Positions 34,489-46,528 of a DNA stretch of 64,000 nucleotides are shown one piece after another. Every line of letters starts with the position of its first letter. Within the stretch, counting starts at the first letter, position 1. The notes under the pieces are model-generated. The model did not search any database. It saw only the letters and a list, made by a program, of their open reading frames with translations, and was not told where the DNA came from. Source of the stretch: Eledone cirrhosa (lineage: Eukaryota > Mollusca > Cephalopoda > Octopoda > Eledonidae); contig OZ024743.1 in the NCBI GenBank assembly GCA_964016885.1, positions 15,878,972 to 15,942,971 of the forward strand, in the 5' to 3' direction. The position numbers were made by a program, and so were the translations under genes.

Positions 34489-37400
34489 TTACAATAAGGT
34501 CGAGTAAAATGTAGTGGGGGGCAGCACTTCTCTCTCCACCCTCACCCTCCTTTCCAGGTGAAACTTGAAGAGGTTGATGAGGGATTGGCCGAAGAGAAAA
34601 GTATCTATCTTTAGTCCTTTCAACCTGGTCCACCATATAATCTCTTTCGCAACTGCCACCAGACAGAGGAAAATTTCCTGCTCTTCCTGACCTAAGGAAG
34701 GTGGCGGCTCGATCTTCACTATGGACTCGGCCGATAGCCGGATTCGTTCCACACGCGACAGTAGCTGTTCGACATAACTCCACAAGTCAGTAATGCACGG
34801 ACATTGGACAAGTGCGTGCAGAACGGTTTCGCCGTTCTGTGCGTATCTTGGGCAGGTCCGTCTGACAGCACTTCCGTGCCTGTAGAGTTTATCCCGAACC
34901 GGCAGTGCCCCCCGGTAGCACTGCCAAGCGAGGGATTTCTGGAAATTGTTCATCGTCCCCGGCTCAAAAGTCCTCCGGTACAGACTGGTCAGTTCGACTT
35001 CGTCGAGGCCCAAAGCTTCTCCGAGTGCGTCATCGCACTTGCCCACCACTAATCCTCTATAGAACTCGAGAGTGGAAGTTCCACTGATCGCATTGCCCGC
35101 TTGGTAGAGGGCAGTGAGTGCCTGGAAACATTCCAGGTGCCAGTCTCGGTCTCTTCTTGACCCAGGACTGCAGCTCAGTCAAAGAAATGAGCTGCGGAAA
35201 GGCCCGTCTGATAAACGGCGACCACACTTGTTCACCATTGAGGCAGAATATCTGGAGATGTCGCAGCCTCAACGCATGTCTGCGCATCATTAGCCACGCC
35301 ATGCCCAGCCCTCCGCGTAGAGGGTGCTGGCAGCAGATGGACCGCCTCACCAACGGAACTTGTCCCCTCCACAAGAATTTGAAGAGGAGCCATTCCAACT
35401 TGACGAGGCGCGGACGGGGGCAAGGCACGACGATTAGGTGGTAGTAGATGATGGACGCGATATACGTATTCCCCACCTCCGCGGCGCGACCTTTCAATGA
35501 TAGCTTCCTCCCAGCCCATTTTTGGGTGAGACTGGCTACTCTGCTCGTTACCTCGTCCCAATTTTTTTCCACCTGGAGATCTGGTCCGAACCAAACCCCG
35601 AGCAACTTTACCGGTCCGTCCGTCCAGCGCCCCACGAAGCTGTTGGACGGCATGGGCTTGTCTCTCCAGGTTCCGAGCTGCAAGCCCACCGACTTTTCCG
35701 GGTTAAGTTTGGCTCCTGTCAACCTTTCATATTCCGTCAATAAGGTGCCGACCACCTCGATTTCTGAGGTGTTCGACACCATCACGGTGATGTCGTCCGC
35801 ATAAGCCGACACCGCCTTTCCACGTCCCGGTTCGAGCGGGATGCACTGCAACAGCTCCAGCTTCCGCAGTAAAGGCTCGAGAGTCAATACGTACAGAAGG
35901 GAAGAGAGAGAGCACCCTTGACGGACCGATCGGGAGGGCCGAAATGGTTCCGAGAGGTGGCCATTAACCTTGACCACCGAGCGTGTGCCGCTGTGCATCG
36001 CAACGATCCAGCTTCTAAAGACAGGGCCGAAGCCAGCTGCTTTGAGGACAAACTCCAGGTACCGATGGTCGACCCTATCGAATGCTTTCGATTGATCTAA
36101 ATTGATCAGTGCCCCACCGAAGCCAGGTTTACACCCTACCCTCTCTATGATGTATCGCATGAGGTGGAGATTGTCGTGTATGGACCTGGCTGGGATTGCG
36201 CAAGTTTGCGCCTCCCCAACCAAATCCTCGACGACAAGCGCCAATCTCTTTGCTAACACCTTGGCCAAAATCTTAAACTCTGTGTTGAGCAGAATTATGG
36301 GCTTGAAGTTGTCTAATGTATCCCTCTTGTTCTCGTCTTTCCTTATCAGCGTCACCACTCCCCTGCTCACAGAACAGGGAATACTCCCATTCTGCTGCCA
36401 GTTGCAGTAGAGTGCTTCGAGGAGTTCGGAGAACAAGTCAGGCATATTTACGTAAAGCTCGTAGGGCAGGCGATCCAAACCGGGTGACTTGCGCCTCATG
36501 CAGCCGACAAGGGCGTCCTGAATTTCGGCTGAAGTAATCGGCCTTTCGCAGCGCTCAGCGTCGACCGTCGAGATGCGCGGCAAGCCGTCAAGGTAGGGAC
36601 TGAAATCCGCTACTCTCTCTGACTCGCCACTCTCCCTGAACAACCGAGCAAAGTGCTGGCGAAAGGCCTTACACACCGCTTGGAATCGCTTATCTCGTGT
36701 CCGTCTCGGTCCGCCAAAGACCGAATTGTGGTTTTATTACCACGCTGCGCCTCCGCCACGCGGGCCCATCGAACAGCTTTAGTTCCCTCGTTTCTCAGCG
36801 TACGCGCCTTAGCTCTGACAATGCAACCTTTGTGTTTGGTATTGAAGAAATGGTCTAATGCCATTCTCGCCGCTAGCACGTCAGTTGCGATGCCAGTACA
36901 AATAGCCTCGTCTAACTTATCTACCAGCTCCCCCTCCTTTCTATTTTTCTCTGACGCTAGTTCTTTGCTGAACTCTATCGAAGTTACTCTAATCTCTCTT
37001 TTGAGAGCACCCCACCATCTGTTGTTGATGATCCCTCCTGTCAACTTTTGCTTAACTAAATTGTTGACTCGGTCCCTGTAAGCCTTACGTGCCGGAAATG
37101 ACATGTTCAGCTTCCAGTAACCTGGTCCTAACCTACGCGTTTTATTTAGGTCGACCGTAAAGATCACAAATTTGTGATCTGAATAGGCGACCGTTTTAAA
37201 AAGTGGACAGCCCACACTATTTCTATCTATTTTCCTAATGAAGATCCTGTCTATATACGATCTAGATGACCCCATTCGGTTGGTCCATGTCCATACTGGC
37301 ACATTGGGGAAATCTAGTCGATACCTGTCAGACAGTTGGAACTGGCTGAGTAGGTGCTTGAGGCTTTTGCACCCCCCGCTCCTATCGGCTACTCCCACAC

Positions 37401-37854
37401 ATCCCAGCGTGCGTCTAAGATGCCATTCAAGTCCCCCGCTAACAGTAAAAGGCGAGACGTACCCAGAAAGGTCTCCAGGCGCCTAAAGAAGTCAGGTCGA
37501 CCGGCCCCTGTAGGGGCCTAGACGGCCAGCAGTCTAAAGGCACCACCTTCGCTACTGCTCACATCCAAGACCACCAACTTACCGTCCGGGTCCCGGAAGA
37601 TCGACCTTACCTCTAGATCCAGTCCTTTCCTAAACAGCACTGCCACCCCACCCCTCATTCCCGGCCTGCTAACAGATGCGAAGATCTGATAGTCGTCGAA
37701 AATGGGGGCTAGTGCGCGCGTGTTTGGAAATTCTGGTCTCGCTTACGGCAATCACATCCATTTCCAGCGACCGGAGGTCGTTGAGCAGGAGACCCTGCTT
37801 CCAGCGTGACTCCAGGCCGCGCACATTTAAACTTCCTACTCTTAATATGGCCAT
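34489..37854 (-). pseudogene. Tx1-type ORF2: AP endonuclease, reverse transcriptase, C-terminal Cys/His region (broken)
   Basis: Starts at ATG 37854 (MAILRVGSLNVRGLESRWKQ) with the first AP-endonuclease motif (SLNVRG, then AVSETR). The rest of the nuclease is scattered over two frames; a WTWTNR..SRSYIDRIF block near 37250 is its end. RT lies in the long frame at 36676-35057: KSPGLDRLPYELYV, FKPIILLNTEFKILAKVLA, LDQSKAFDRVDH, VRQGCSLSSLLYVL and AYADD. The C-terminal frame (35049-34489) has NNFQKSLAWQCYRGALPVRD and a Cys/His motif in which one Cys is Tyr (CPRYAQ..HALVQC). Frameshifts near 37690, 37400, 36650 and 35055 disable it. It would nick and prime at the target if intact. Confidence 0.88.
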
Positions 37855-37885
37855 ATTGGTAAGCTAAGAGAGAGAGAGGGAAGGT

Positions 37886-39805
37886 TTACTTACCTCCCGG
37901 GTCTTGTGAAGGTCGGGTCGTTCGACCTCCATGGTTGGTGGGGTTTCTTTTGGGAACCCCTTTAAAAGTCTTGATGTGGGTTTCACATTCGGGTTTCCCA
38001 CGTCTTGAGGAAAGCTCTCTCGAATTTCTTTGAAGGAATTGAGTAACATTCAGACCTGAAGCAAATCTTCTGGCACGCAAAATGTGCTCATTTCAAAAAC
38101 TCGCCCTCTGTTTGAATGTCCTCGCTCCCGCTAAGAGGGCCATCAGTTTATCGTTGGCCCTTCTGACAAGCACGAAGTTTTTAACATTTTGTTGGTGTGG
38201 TTTTATTGTTTTCGTTTTGGTGAAGGTGGTGGCGATGGTTTTGGTGGTGTTGTTTCGGGTATGTCTATGTTTGTTGTAGGTGTGGTGTCTGCAATTTCAG
38301 GTATTTGTGTGTTTATTTGTACTTGTGTTTGTTTAGGTTGTTTGCGTTTCGGGGATTGTGGAGGTGGTGTAGATGTTGCTGTTGGTGATGATGTTATTGG
38401 GGAAGTGTTTGCGTTAGTGGTGTCTGTATTTTTTGTTGTGTGTGTTTTTGTGTTTTGTTGGGGCTTTTTTTTTGTGAGTTTTCTCTGTCTTTTGGCACTT
38501 TTGGGTTTTCCTTCATCTTCGCTGCTGGAAGACAAAGGGTCTGTGTCTGTGAGTGTCTCTGTGTCTGTGTGTGCGTTTATTGTTTTGTCTATGTCTATAA
38601 TTGGGGGGTGGGGGTGGGAGAGCTTTCCTCGTTTTCCCCTTGGATTGGTTTTGGTGTTGGTGGTGATCCGGCTGCTTTTGATGTTGGTGTCCGTGTTTTT
38701 GTTGATGTTGTTTTTGGTGGTGGTGGTGGTGTAGCTTCCCGTGCTGACACTGGCGTTGGCAACAAAGGAGGTTTGCGACCCCCTGCATTTTTGCGCTGAG
38801 GGCAGAAGGCTTGAAGATGCGTTGCTTCCCCGCAGACGAAGCAGCGTGGCCTTCTTCCGTCAATCATTAGTTTGTTGTCCCATCCTGCAGGCGGGCAAAA
38901 TCCGGGATGTTATTCATATCCTCCGTTTTCATTTGGAGAAGAATCTCCAAATCCATTCCGGACCAGTCCTCTCTCTCTGTCCTTTTGATGTCTAGGAGGG
39001 CAGTGTCTGTCCCGTCCTCGATTACGCATCCCAGCAGCCACCATATGTTCATTCCTGGTGGGATGCTGGGAATGCGTACCTTCACTGTCCTTTTACCCAT
39101 ATAGGACGGATGCATGATAATGCGTTCCGTTCTGCAGGGGGTCACCGAGTGCTTAATAGCGAGGGCCTCGGTTTTGAACAGTACCGAGATGGTACCGAAC
39201 TGTTTGCCTCTTGCTTTGTACTCTATGTTACTTCCGATGTACTCCAAAGCAGCCTCTACCTCTGCTTGGCTCGCAAGTTCCACTTTTCGTGTCTGCACCG
39301 AAATACATCGAAAGAACACCGTCCTCCTTTGCATGGCCGCTATTGCCTCGTCCGGGATGGTCAGGTTTTCCCAGGACTTCTCCCGTTTAATTAGCCTCCA
39401 CGCTTGGGCCAACTGTTCGTCTTTATCGCTAATATCAATATCAATATTTAATAAGCGCTTTGTTTTTGCTGCTGCTGCCGCAAATGTGGTGTTTCTGATG
39501 CTCTTATTGTTGTTGTTGTCATTCTTGCTGTTGCCACCGCCATCCTTGTTTACATTGAAGTTGTCGGTGTTATTGTCGTTATTGCTCTGAGTTGTTGTTG
39601 TGGTGGTGGTGGTGATGTCGTTTTCAGATGATACTGCTGCTATGGCAGAAGGTTGTGATGATAGCTTTTGAGTTTTGCCTTCACATTCAGTAGAGTGGAT
39701 GACAGGCATGACTGTAGCCGTCGTAGTCGTGGTGAAATCTCCAGTGGCTGCCTTTAAACTTTTGACCTGAACGTTGTTTACCGTTTCAAGGTCGAAAATT
39801 TCCAT
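37886..39805 (-). pseudogene. Tx1-type ORF1: nucleic-acid-binding protein with CCHC knuckle (broken)
   Basis: The start is ATG 39805 (MEIFDLETVNNVQVKSLKAA). A Thr/Asn-rich low-complexity N-terminus precedes a conserved block (ENLTIPDEAIAAMQRRTVFF, AALEYIGSNIEYKARGK, SYMGKRTVKVRIPSIPPG). A one-base frameshift near 38880 separates it from the zinc knuckle CFVCGEATHLQAFC (about 38830). A Pro/Thr/Lys-rich tail then runs over several frames to a stop near 37886. ORF1 of this family is expected to coat the RNA. The same order of blocks in 56004-58286 supports the assignment. Confidence 0.82.
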
Positions 39806-40030
39806 AATTTTCTTTTGGTGGGGAAGCGATTTTTTTCGAAATTTTAAAAAATAAATCTGAATATTCGGGCTTAAAGCCCGAATATTGAGAGGTATCCCGC
39901 TCTTTAAATCAAGATGTGTACCTTAAGTTTCGTTAACGACAAGAAAATACAAAAAAAGACACTTTAAAACAACTTAAAGTTACGAACCTTTTCCCCCGCA
40001 GATTTGTACTGTCTTCACACATGTGCGGCC

Positions 40031-40053
40031 ATAATAATAATAATAATAATAAT
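40031..40053. repeat. (AAT)n between Tx1 copy 1 and LINE copy C
   Basis: Seven AAT units shared as the 5' flank of both, oppositely oriented, elements. Confidence 0.95.
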
Positions 40054-40805
40054 AGGGAAGATACGCACATGGTGGGTAAGGTATTATGGAATCGCTCTCG
40101 TAAGTTTTTGATTTTTTACATATTTAAAACAATTGTGATAGAATAATTCTTATTACAAATGAAACTCAGGAAGTCGCAACGCATCACATTACGGCATAGG
40201 ACTCCAATATGTAATATTTAATTTTGTACCAGAAATCTTATAGTCAGAAAAGAAAATGGCTAGAAAATAACAGCCAAATAACTTCACCACCAGCACCACC
40301 ACCGCCGCCGCCACCATCACCATTACCACAAAAAATCTAGCCAAATACAGACCAACACCATCCCTATGGCGCTGCTGTCCCATCACCACCGCCGCCGCTG
40401 CATCGTGACTACCGCCACTGTTCCCTCACTGCTTGAGAGAGGGTGGTGATGCCGCTACACATGAAGGGGTGCGAGGAAGGTATCAAAAGATATAAATAGA
40501 CTGGGTTAGTGACTCGGTCAAACAGCTAACAACAACAACAACAACACCAAAATAATTATGTTGTAGTATCTCTAAACTCTCTCAAAATGTTTAGTTTAAA
40601 CGATGTCAAATCTAAACTATAATATAATAATTGTTTCTACGTTAGGCACAAGGCCAAATATAACCCAGTGCATTACTGGTACTTTATTTTATCGACCCCG
40701 TAAGGATGAAAGGCAAAATTAACCTCGGCGGGATTTGAACTCAGAATGGCAAGGGCCGTAACTCTATACGTCAAAGCATGGCGTCCGACTCTCTACCAAT
40801 ACCGC

Positions 40806-40987
40806 TGTAGTGGCTGAGATGGTCGCTTGGCAACTAGCAGTTGCCTCCCCTTAACAACCCTTCAGAGAGCGGAGGCAAAAATATTGACGTTGTAGGAAAT
40901 TTACTAAATTATCGCATATAATAAAATGATTGTTACATTTGATTGTTCATTTATTTATTCAACAAAGAGAAACATCCCTTTCATTTA
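40806..40987 (+). repeat. 5' LTR (82 bp shorter than the 3' LTR)
   Basis: 182 bp. Identical in layout to the 3' LTR except that the segment from CATCCGGACACAG to CTCCTCAAAATA is missing; AAAATA at both edges suggests deletion by short homology. Confidence 0.92.
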
Positions 40988-41006
40988 TTGGCGATCCTGA
41001 CGATAA
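40988..41006 (+). promoter_or_regulatory. Probable primer binding site
   Basis: TTGGCGATCCTGACGATAA begins right after the 5' LTR, the expected place for the tRNA primer site; TGG pairs with the CCA end of a tRNA. The tRNA species is not determined. Confidence 0.6.
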
Positions 41007-41565
41007 AGAATGAAAACGCAGCCTATTTGAATTCGCCATTCGTTTTAACGGCAATGTGGAATGGCTTAACATTTGGAATGTTCGAATCACTTAGCGTAAG
41101 TCCATAAAATTCATAATATTCCATTTGTTGAAGCACGCATACAGACAAACACAAAAATACAACACAGAAAAAAAAAAAAAAAAAAAAAAAGAAAAAAAAA
41201 GGATTTCTCTGGATATAGAATTTTGCTTTCAACATTCTGTGGAAATTACAAATGGAGACTCAGATATTTTGTTTTCCCGCGTTCAGCTTGTCTTCTCCAA
41301 TCCCAGCCATCTGATTGGCTGCATCGTGCCACATGACGGCTTCTTCATCACGGACACATTTTTAAATCAGCCATCTTGGATTTTCTTACCATTAATTTTC
41401 ATAGAAAATGATTTTTGTTTATTATTAAAATTTTATTTAGAATACTTTTTTTAAAGAAAAAAAATTAGCAGTATTTTAAAACGGCTACCACCAATTACCA
41501 GCAATCAGCAACAACACCTGGCTAACTATTGACCAACACCAAAAATTCATCAAATACGTGACACC
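41007..41565. other. Gypsy leader region
   Basis: Untranslated leader between the primer site and gag. Holds an A-rich run at 41166-41195. No frame with recognisable content. Confidence 0.6.
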
Positions 41566-42363
41566 ATGAGTCAACATCATTTGCCGTCCTTCGCAGGCGA
41601 CATCAAGTTGTGGTTTGCGCAGCTGGAGTGTTTCTTTGAATTAACCAAGACAAAAGAACAGCATAAGCTGAAGGTCCATATCAATGGCCTACCTGTTTCC
41701 TTGGCATTCTCGGTGAAGGACGTTGTGACGGATTTGGACGCCGACGTTACCTACGGCTCATTAAAAAACGAAATTCTTCGCAGAAATACCAACTCGGTAG
41801 AGAGCCGTTTTCAGGAGTTGTTGGAGGATGCTCAAATGGGTGACAGGAAGCCGATCTCCTATTTCCGACATTTGCGGGAGTTAAGCGACTCCCAGGGGAT
41901 TGACACCCCCTTCATAAAGCAGCTTTTTTTCTCACGTCTACCGCCAAGTGCGCAAAGGATATTGGTTAATAGTTTAGAGAAGGAGTCGTTAGAGCAACTT
42001 GCCGCGTCCGCGGATAGGATACTTGAGGTGGACTCGAACAGCAGTCACCATAATCCTTATGTGGCTTCAGCTTGCGTCCCCCCACGCAGTTCTTCTGTGG
42101 CCGACAGCAAACTGTTGGAGTTGATTGAAGCTCTCACCAAAAAGGTAGAAGATTTGACTGTACATCACAGAGAGCCTTCTCAACGTTTGAGGTATCGTTC
42201 GCCGCCGTCCTCTATTCATCGAGCCAGCACTGCGACACAGACAACAATAATTCTTCGTTGTGTTGGTATCATGCTAACTTCGGCAGTAGGGCACAACGTT
42301 GTCGCACGCCCTGTAATTACAAGAGATCGGGAAACGCAAAGCAGAGCCACTAGGGGCAGCTAG
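41566..42363 (+). pseudogene. Gypsy gag (capsid-like), frameshifted at the zinc knuckle
   Basis: Start ATG 41566 (MSQHHLPSFAGDIKLWFAQL). The capsid-like core includes WFAQLECFFELTKT, SRFQELLEDAQMGDRKPISY and LRELSDSQGIDTPFIKQLFF, typical of gag in this group. Near 42238 the frame slips by one base: the zinc-knuckle sequence (CWYHANFG, then C and C at the expected spacing) is readable in another frame, while this frame runs on to a stop at 42361. Gag would form the particle that packages the RNA. Confidence 0.88.
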
Positions 42364-42385
42364 TGAACTCTGGGAAAAGCGACCG

Positions 42386-42703
42386 AACCGCCATCTTTTC
42401 GTATACGACCTGCGGTCAAAAAAATTTTTCCTTGTCGATACTGGCGCGTCACTGAGTATTTGGCCAGTCAGTTATCTCAAAAAAAGCCCAGCTGAATCAA
42501 ATATAAATCTACGAGCAGTCAACCACACGGCCATTCGAACGTACGGGCAAATTTCGCTTCCTCTTCGGTTAAAAAATTTGCGGCGTGATTTGAAGTGGAA
42601 GTTTACTATCGCCGACTTGCCATACGCCATTTTGGGAGCGGATTTTCTCCACCATTTTTCCTTGTTGGTGGACATTCGCAGACAACGCCTTTTTAGATGC
42701 TGA
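42386..42703 (+). pseudogene. Gypsy aspartic protease
   Basis: Open in a frame with no good start, as expected inside pol. The active-site motif FLVDTGAS is at about 42428-42451 and the second conserved motif [11 protein letters not shown] at about 42628-42660. A one-base shift near 42695 separates it from the RT frame. It would process the polyprotein. Too short for some searches but unmistakable by motif. Confidence 0.85.
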
Positions 42704-44227
42704 AACAAGCCTTTCTTTCGAGGGTTCAGAGCCGGATGTCGCCACTGTCACCCCTTCCTTTTTCTTGGCTGAAGTGGGCCACCAGTATCAAAGCCTGTTA
42801 CATTCATTCCCTCAGTTGACGCAGGGAAAGTTACGAATAACTAGCCCGGATCATGCGATTGAACACTTCATATCCACTACAGGTCCACCTGTTTTCTCAC
42901 GTCCTCGAAGATTATCTACAGAGAAGTTGAAAGCTGCACGTCTTGAATTCGACCACATGCTGGAATTGGGAACAATTCGGCGCTCCACAAGTCCTTGGGC
43001 ATCGCCTCTACATATGGTACCTAGATCTTCTGGTGATTGGAGACCGACGGGTGACTACCGACGCTTAAACGCGATTACTGTGCCTGACCGTTATCCAATC
43101 CCGCATTTGCAGGATTTTGCATCGTCATTGCAGGGTTGCAGAATCTTTTCTAAGCTTGATTTGATCCGAGCTTATAATCAAATTCCGGTTAACAAGGAGG
43201 ATATCCCAAAGACTGCTATTGCCACTCCTTTCGGATTATTCGAGTTCCTCACTATGCCTTTCGGCCTTAGAAATGCTGCAAGTACCTTCCAACGATTTAT
43301 GGATGATATTACTCGGGGCCTGGATTTTGTGTACACGCATATCGATGACGTGTTGATTGCTAGTTCTTCCCCCTCATCAGCATTCAAAGCATCTGGATCT
43401 CTTATTTCGTCGTTTACAGAGATATAAGGTTCATATTAATGCTTCCAAGTTTGTTTTCGGCTCGACTTCACTAACATGTTTAGGCCATCTGATTGACGCC
43501 GATGGAATTCGACCTCTTCCTGAGAAGGTTAAGGCAGTATCGGGTTTGCCTCCGCCAAGTTCACTGCGACAATTGCGTCAATTCCTGGGCCTTGTAAATT
43601 TTTATAGGGGATTCGTACCTGGTTGTTCCAAATTGCTGTTCTCGTTGACAGAGATTTTTAAGGGTTGCCGGCGTAAGAATATGGACATTTCCTTAAATAA
43701 AACGCAGCTTGATGATTTAAAAAAAGTGAAAAAGGCGTTAGCGAACGCGTCTTTGCTCGCCCACCCAGTACCCAACGCCGAGCTATCGCTCTGTGTTGAT
43801 GCTTCGGATAGCGCCGTGGGCGCAGTCTTACAGCAGAAGTGTGATGGGGTACAGCAACCACTCGAGTTCTTTTCGAGGAAGTTAAAGCCTGCCGAAACTC
43901 GCTATAGCACCTTTGGAAGGGAGCTATTAGCAATTTATTTATCAGTGAAACATTTTGCTCATGTACTTGAAGGTAGAACATTCACCATTTTCACTGATCA
44001 TAAACCTTTGACGTTTGCTCTTCGAACTAAAGCAGACAAATACTCGCCCAGATAGACGAGACATCTGGACTTCATCTCACAGTTCACGAACGACATTCAA
44101 CATATTCCGGGTTCTTTGAATACAGCGGCCGATGCGCTGTCTCGCCTGCCGATCGCATCGATTTCGTCTTCCGAGGAGATAGATTTACATCGAATGGCAG
44201 CTGCCCAACCCACTCTCGAATCGTTGG
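42699..44227 (+). pseudogene. Gypsy reverse transcriptase and RNase H
   Basis: RT motifs in order: [54 protein letters not shown] and the catalytic box as THIDDVLIA, where the usual Tyr is His (HIDD). A frameshift near 43375 moves the reading to a second frame with LGHLIDADGIRPLPEKV and LRQFLGLVNFYR. RNase H follows: LCVDASDSAVGAVLQQ, FGRELLAIYLSVKHF and IFTDHKPLTFAL. A stop at 44053-44055 falls just after RNase H, with HLDFISQFTNDIQHIPG still readable beyond it. Confidence 0.92.
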
Positions 44228-45441
44228 ATGTTACATCCGATCTCAACTGCTGACGGACAAATACTGTGTGAGGTTTCGTTGGACTCACCACGACCTCTGG
44301 TCCCAGTGGAACATCGACGAACTGCGTTTCTCACTTTACATGGCATTTCTCACCTAGGAGTATCAGCCTCAGTAAAACTCATAACAGCCAGATTTTTCTG
44401 GCCTGATATGAGACGTGACATTGCTGCTTGGTGTCGTTCCTGTGTCGCTTGCCAACAAGCGAAAGTTCATAGACATGTTAAGGCTCCTCTCGGAACCTTC
44501 ACCTGCCCCGATGCAAGATTTCGTCACATTCATGTGGACATCGTCGGCCCGTGGCCGGTTAGTCGTGGTTTTTCGTATCTTTTGACGATTGTTGACCGTT
44601 TTTCGCGTTGGCCTGAAGCCATCCCTATAACAGATATCACCGCTGAAACCACAGCCCGTACTCTCGTATCTTCATGGATCGCTCGTTTCGGTGTACCAAC
44701 CACCATATCAACGGATCGTGGTCGTCAATTTGAGTCTAACCTCTTCCGATAACTAACCCAAATCCTGGGGGCTACTCGAATAAGAACCACGCCTTACCAC
44801 CCATTCTCAAACGGAATGGTGGAAAGATTCCACAGGCAGCTCAAAGCCTCCTTAAGGACTTCCGTTGGAGCGAGTACCTACCTATTGTGTTGTTGGGTAT
44901 TCGGTCGACGGTAAAGGTGGACCTTGGGTTCTCCTCTGCCGAATTAGTTTATGGTACTCCTCTGGCGTTACCGGAGCAAATGCTGGCCCCTTTTGACCTG
45001 ACTTCGCAGGACCCCGCTTCCTACGTGTCCCGGCTTCACTCTTATTTCAAGGATCTACCACCGATGGGCACTAGGAAGCAGACTGTAAAAACTGCCGTCC
45101 CAAGGGATATTGCCTTGTGGACACATGTGTTCGTTAGAGACGACGCCGTGCGACCCCCTCTTCAACGGCCGTACTCTGGACCCTATCGTGTGCTTGCTCG
45201 CACAGACAAACATTTCACACTGGACATTCGGGGTTCCAGGGAAACGGTTTCCGTTGATCGTCTCAAACGAGCAAACCTGGACAATGACACAATGACACTT
45301 GAAACTCAAATGCCCCCTTCTTTTTCTTTGCCACATAGGCCTATTTCTCCCCCCCCCCCCCCACCATCAACACACAAAACTACGACCCGTTCTGGGCGAA
45401 GGGTGCATTGGCCCCGTAAGCTACGCAGTAATATAAACTGA
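44228..45441 (+). pseudogene. Gypsy integrase with GPY/F module
   Basis: The zinc-binding HHCC region (HGISHLG, then [11 protein letters not shown]) is followed by the core with [13 protein letters not shown] and [12 protein letters not shown] (two catalytic Asp). A stop lies at 44750-44752, and the catalytic Glu region (NGMVERFHRQLKASL) is in the next frame. A frameshift near 44857 leads to the last part (44887-45441): LGIRSTVKVDLGFSSAELVY and a GPY/F-type module (RPYSGPYRVLARTDKHFTLD). A Pro-rich tail with a poly-C run at 45350-45362 ends the frame. No chromodomain is visible. Confidence 0.92.
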
Positions 45442-45864
45442 ATTGTATTTTTTTTTTTTCTTCCAATTGTTTTTGCTGTATATTGCATTTTGTTACTCTT
45501 TGATTTTTGACTGCCTACGGCAGTGTCAATATATTATATTTTTCGTAACATTACGACTGTTGTCAATTCTGACACAGTCCATTTTTTTAGTGCATTTTTA
45601 TAACTATGTTACATATGGCATTTTTATTGCCTAGCAAAACATTTTTTTCTTGTTTATCGCATTTGGGGCCCCTTTATTGCGAAGAGTGTTATCTTTTCAT
45701 GCATTTTGCATCTTTGACTGTACGTTTTTTTTTTTTTGTGTTAATGCTTGCCGACATGAATCTATTTATTTTTTTTAATTTGTTGATACATTCTTCTACA
45801 TTTTGTAAACTACCTTCTCTTCATTGTTAACGATTTTTCGACAAAAAATCTGCTCCGAGGTGAA
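45442..45864. other. Gypsy 3' untranslated region
   Basis: T-rich sequence between pol and the 3' LTR. A short purine-rich stretch, CCGAGGTGAA, at 45855-45864 lies at the place of the polypurine tract. Confidence 0.6.
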
Positions 45865-46128
45865 TGTAGTGGCTGAGATGGTCGCTTGGCAACTAGCAGT
45901 TGCCTCCCCTTAACAACCCTTCAGAGAGCGGAGGCAAAAATACATCCGGACACAGACGCAGGTTCACTCACTCTCTTTGGACAGCGGACATGAACAGACG
46001 TGGAAAGATTCGCTCCTCAAAATATTGACGTTGTAGGAAATTTACTAAATTATCGCATTTAATAAAATGATTGTTAGATTTGATTGTTCATTTATTTATT
46101 CAACAAAGAGAAACATCCCTTTCCTTTA
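45865..46128 (+). repeat. 3' LTR
   Basis: 264 bp, complete relative to the 5' LTR. Ends near ACATCCCTTTCCTTT before the SINE resumes. Confidence 0.93.
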
Positions 46129-46164
46129 CTGCCAATCCACCGCTCTAAACTATAATATAATAAT

Positions 46165-46528
46165 AATAATTGTTTTATAGTCAGAAAACAAAATGGCTAG
46201 AAAACAACCACCAAATAACCACCCCGCCACTATCACCATCACCACTACCAACAAAATCTAGCCAAATACAGACCGGCACCATCTCTATAGTACTGCTGCC
46301 CCGTCGCCACTGTATCATCGCTACCGTCACTATTCCCTCACTACTTAAGAGAGGGGTGGTGGTGCCGCTACACATGAAAAGAAGGTATCAAAAGATATAA
46401 ATAGACTGGGTTAGTGACTTGGTCAAACAGCTAACAACAACACCAAAATAATTATGTTGTTATATCTCTAAACTCTCTCAAAATGTTTAGTTTAAACGAT
46501 GTCAAATCTAAACTATAATATAATAATA
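46165..46528 (+). repeat. Second copy of the copy C leader segment
   Basis: From TTTTATAGTCAGAAAACAAA to CTAAACTATAATATAATA it repeats 40210-40626, including the ATATAAATAGACTGGG motif. The first unit ends at the SINE; this one ends at a SINE remnant in the same place. Confidence 0.85.

Larger units (their letters stand above)
34423..40030 (-). mobile_element. Tx1-type LINE (L1 superfamily), copy 1
   Basis: Two-ORF LINE on the minus strand. The 5' end is near 40030 at an (AAT)n tract, ORF1 runs 39805 to about 37886 and ORF2 37854 to 34489. The 3' end, CCCTTGTGGCTAATAAATGA, runs into (ATT)n in its own orientation. Close relative of 55617-61645. Clade call rests on RT motifs (AQTCAIPARSIHDNLHLMRY, LINLDQSKAFDRVDHRYL, SAYADDITVMV) typical of Tx1 elements, several of which target microsatellites. 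Confidence 0.88.
40806..46128 (+). mobile_element. Ty3/Gypsy LTR retrotransposon, inactive
   Basis: LTRs starting TGTAGTGGCTGAGATGGTCG lie at both ends. It carries gag, aspartic protease, RT, RNase H and integrase in Ty3/Gypsy order. Flanks next to the LTRs read ACCGC on the left and ACTGC on the right, an imperfect 4-5 bp target duplication inside the SINE. Many frameshifts and stops show it is dead. Host LINE, SINE and Gypsy element are nested in that age order. Confidence 0.94.
40628..46143 (-). mobile_element. Cephalopod SINE split by the Gypsy element
   Basis: The SINE parts are 40628-40805 and 46129-46143 (CTGCCAATCCACCG). The SINE's own target-site duplication, CTAAACTATAATATAATA, flanks it at about 40609-40627 and 46144-46161. 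Rejoining the two parts restores the usual order of the SINE head, so the Gypsy element landed in it. Confidence 0.9.

Noticed and set aside
38203..38734. Hydrophobic Val/Phe-rich plus-strand frame resembling a membrane protein
   Set aside because: Antisense of the Pro/Thr/Lys-rich tail of the Tx1-type ORF1.
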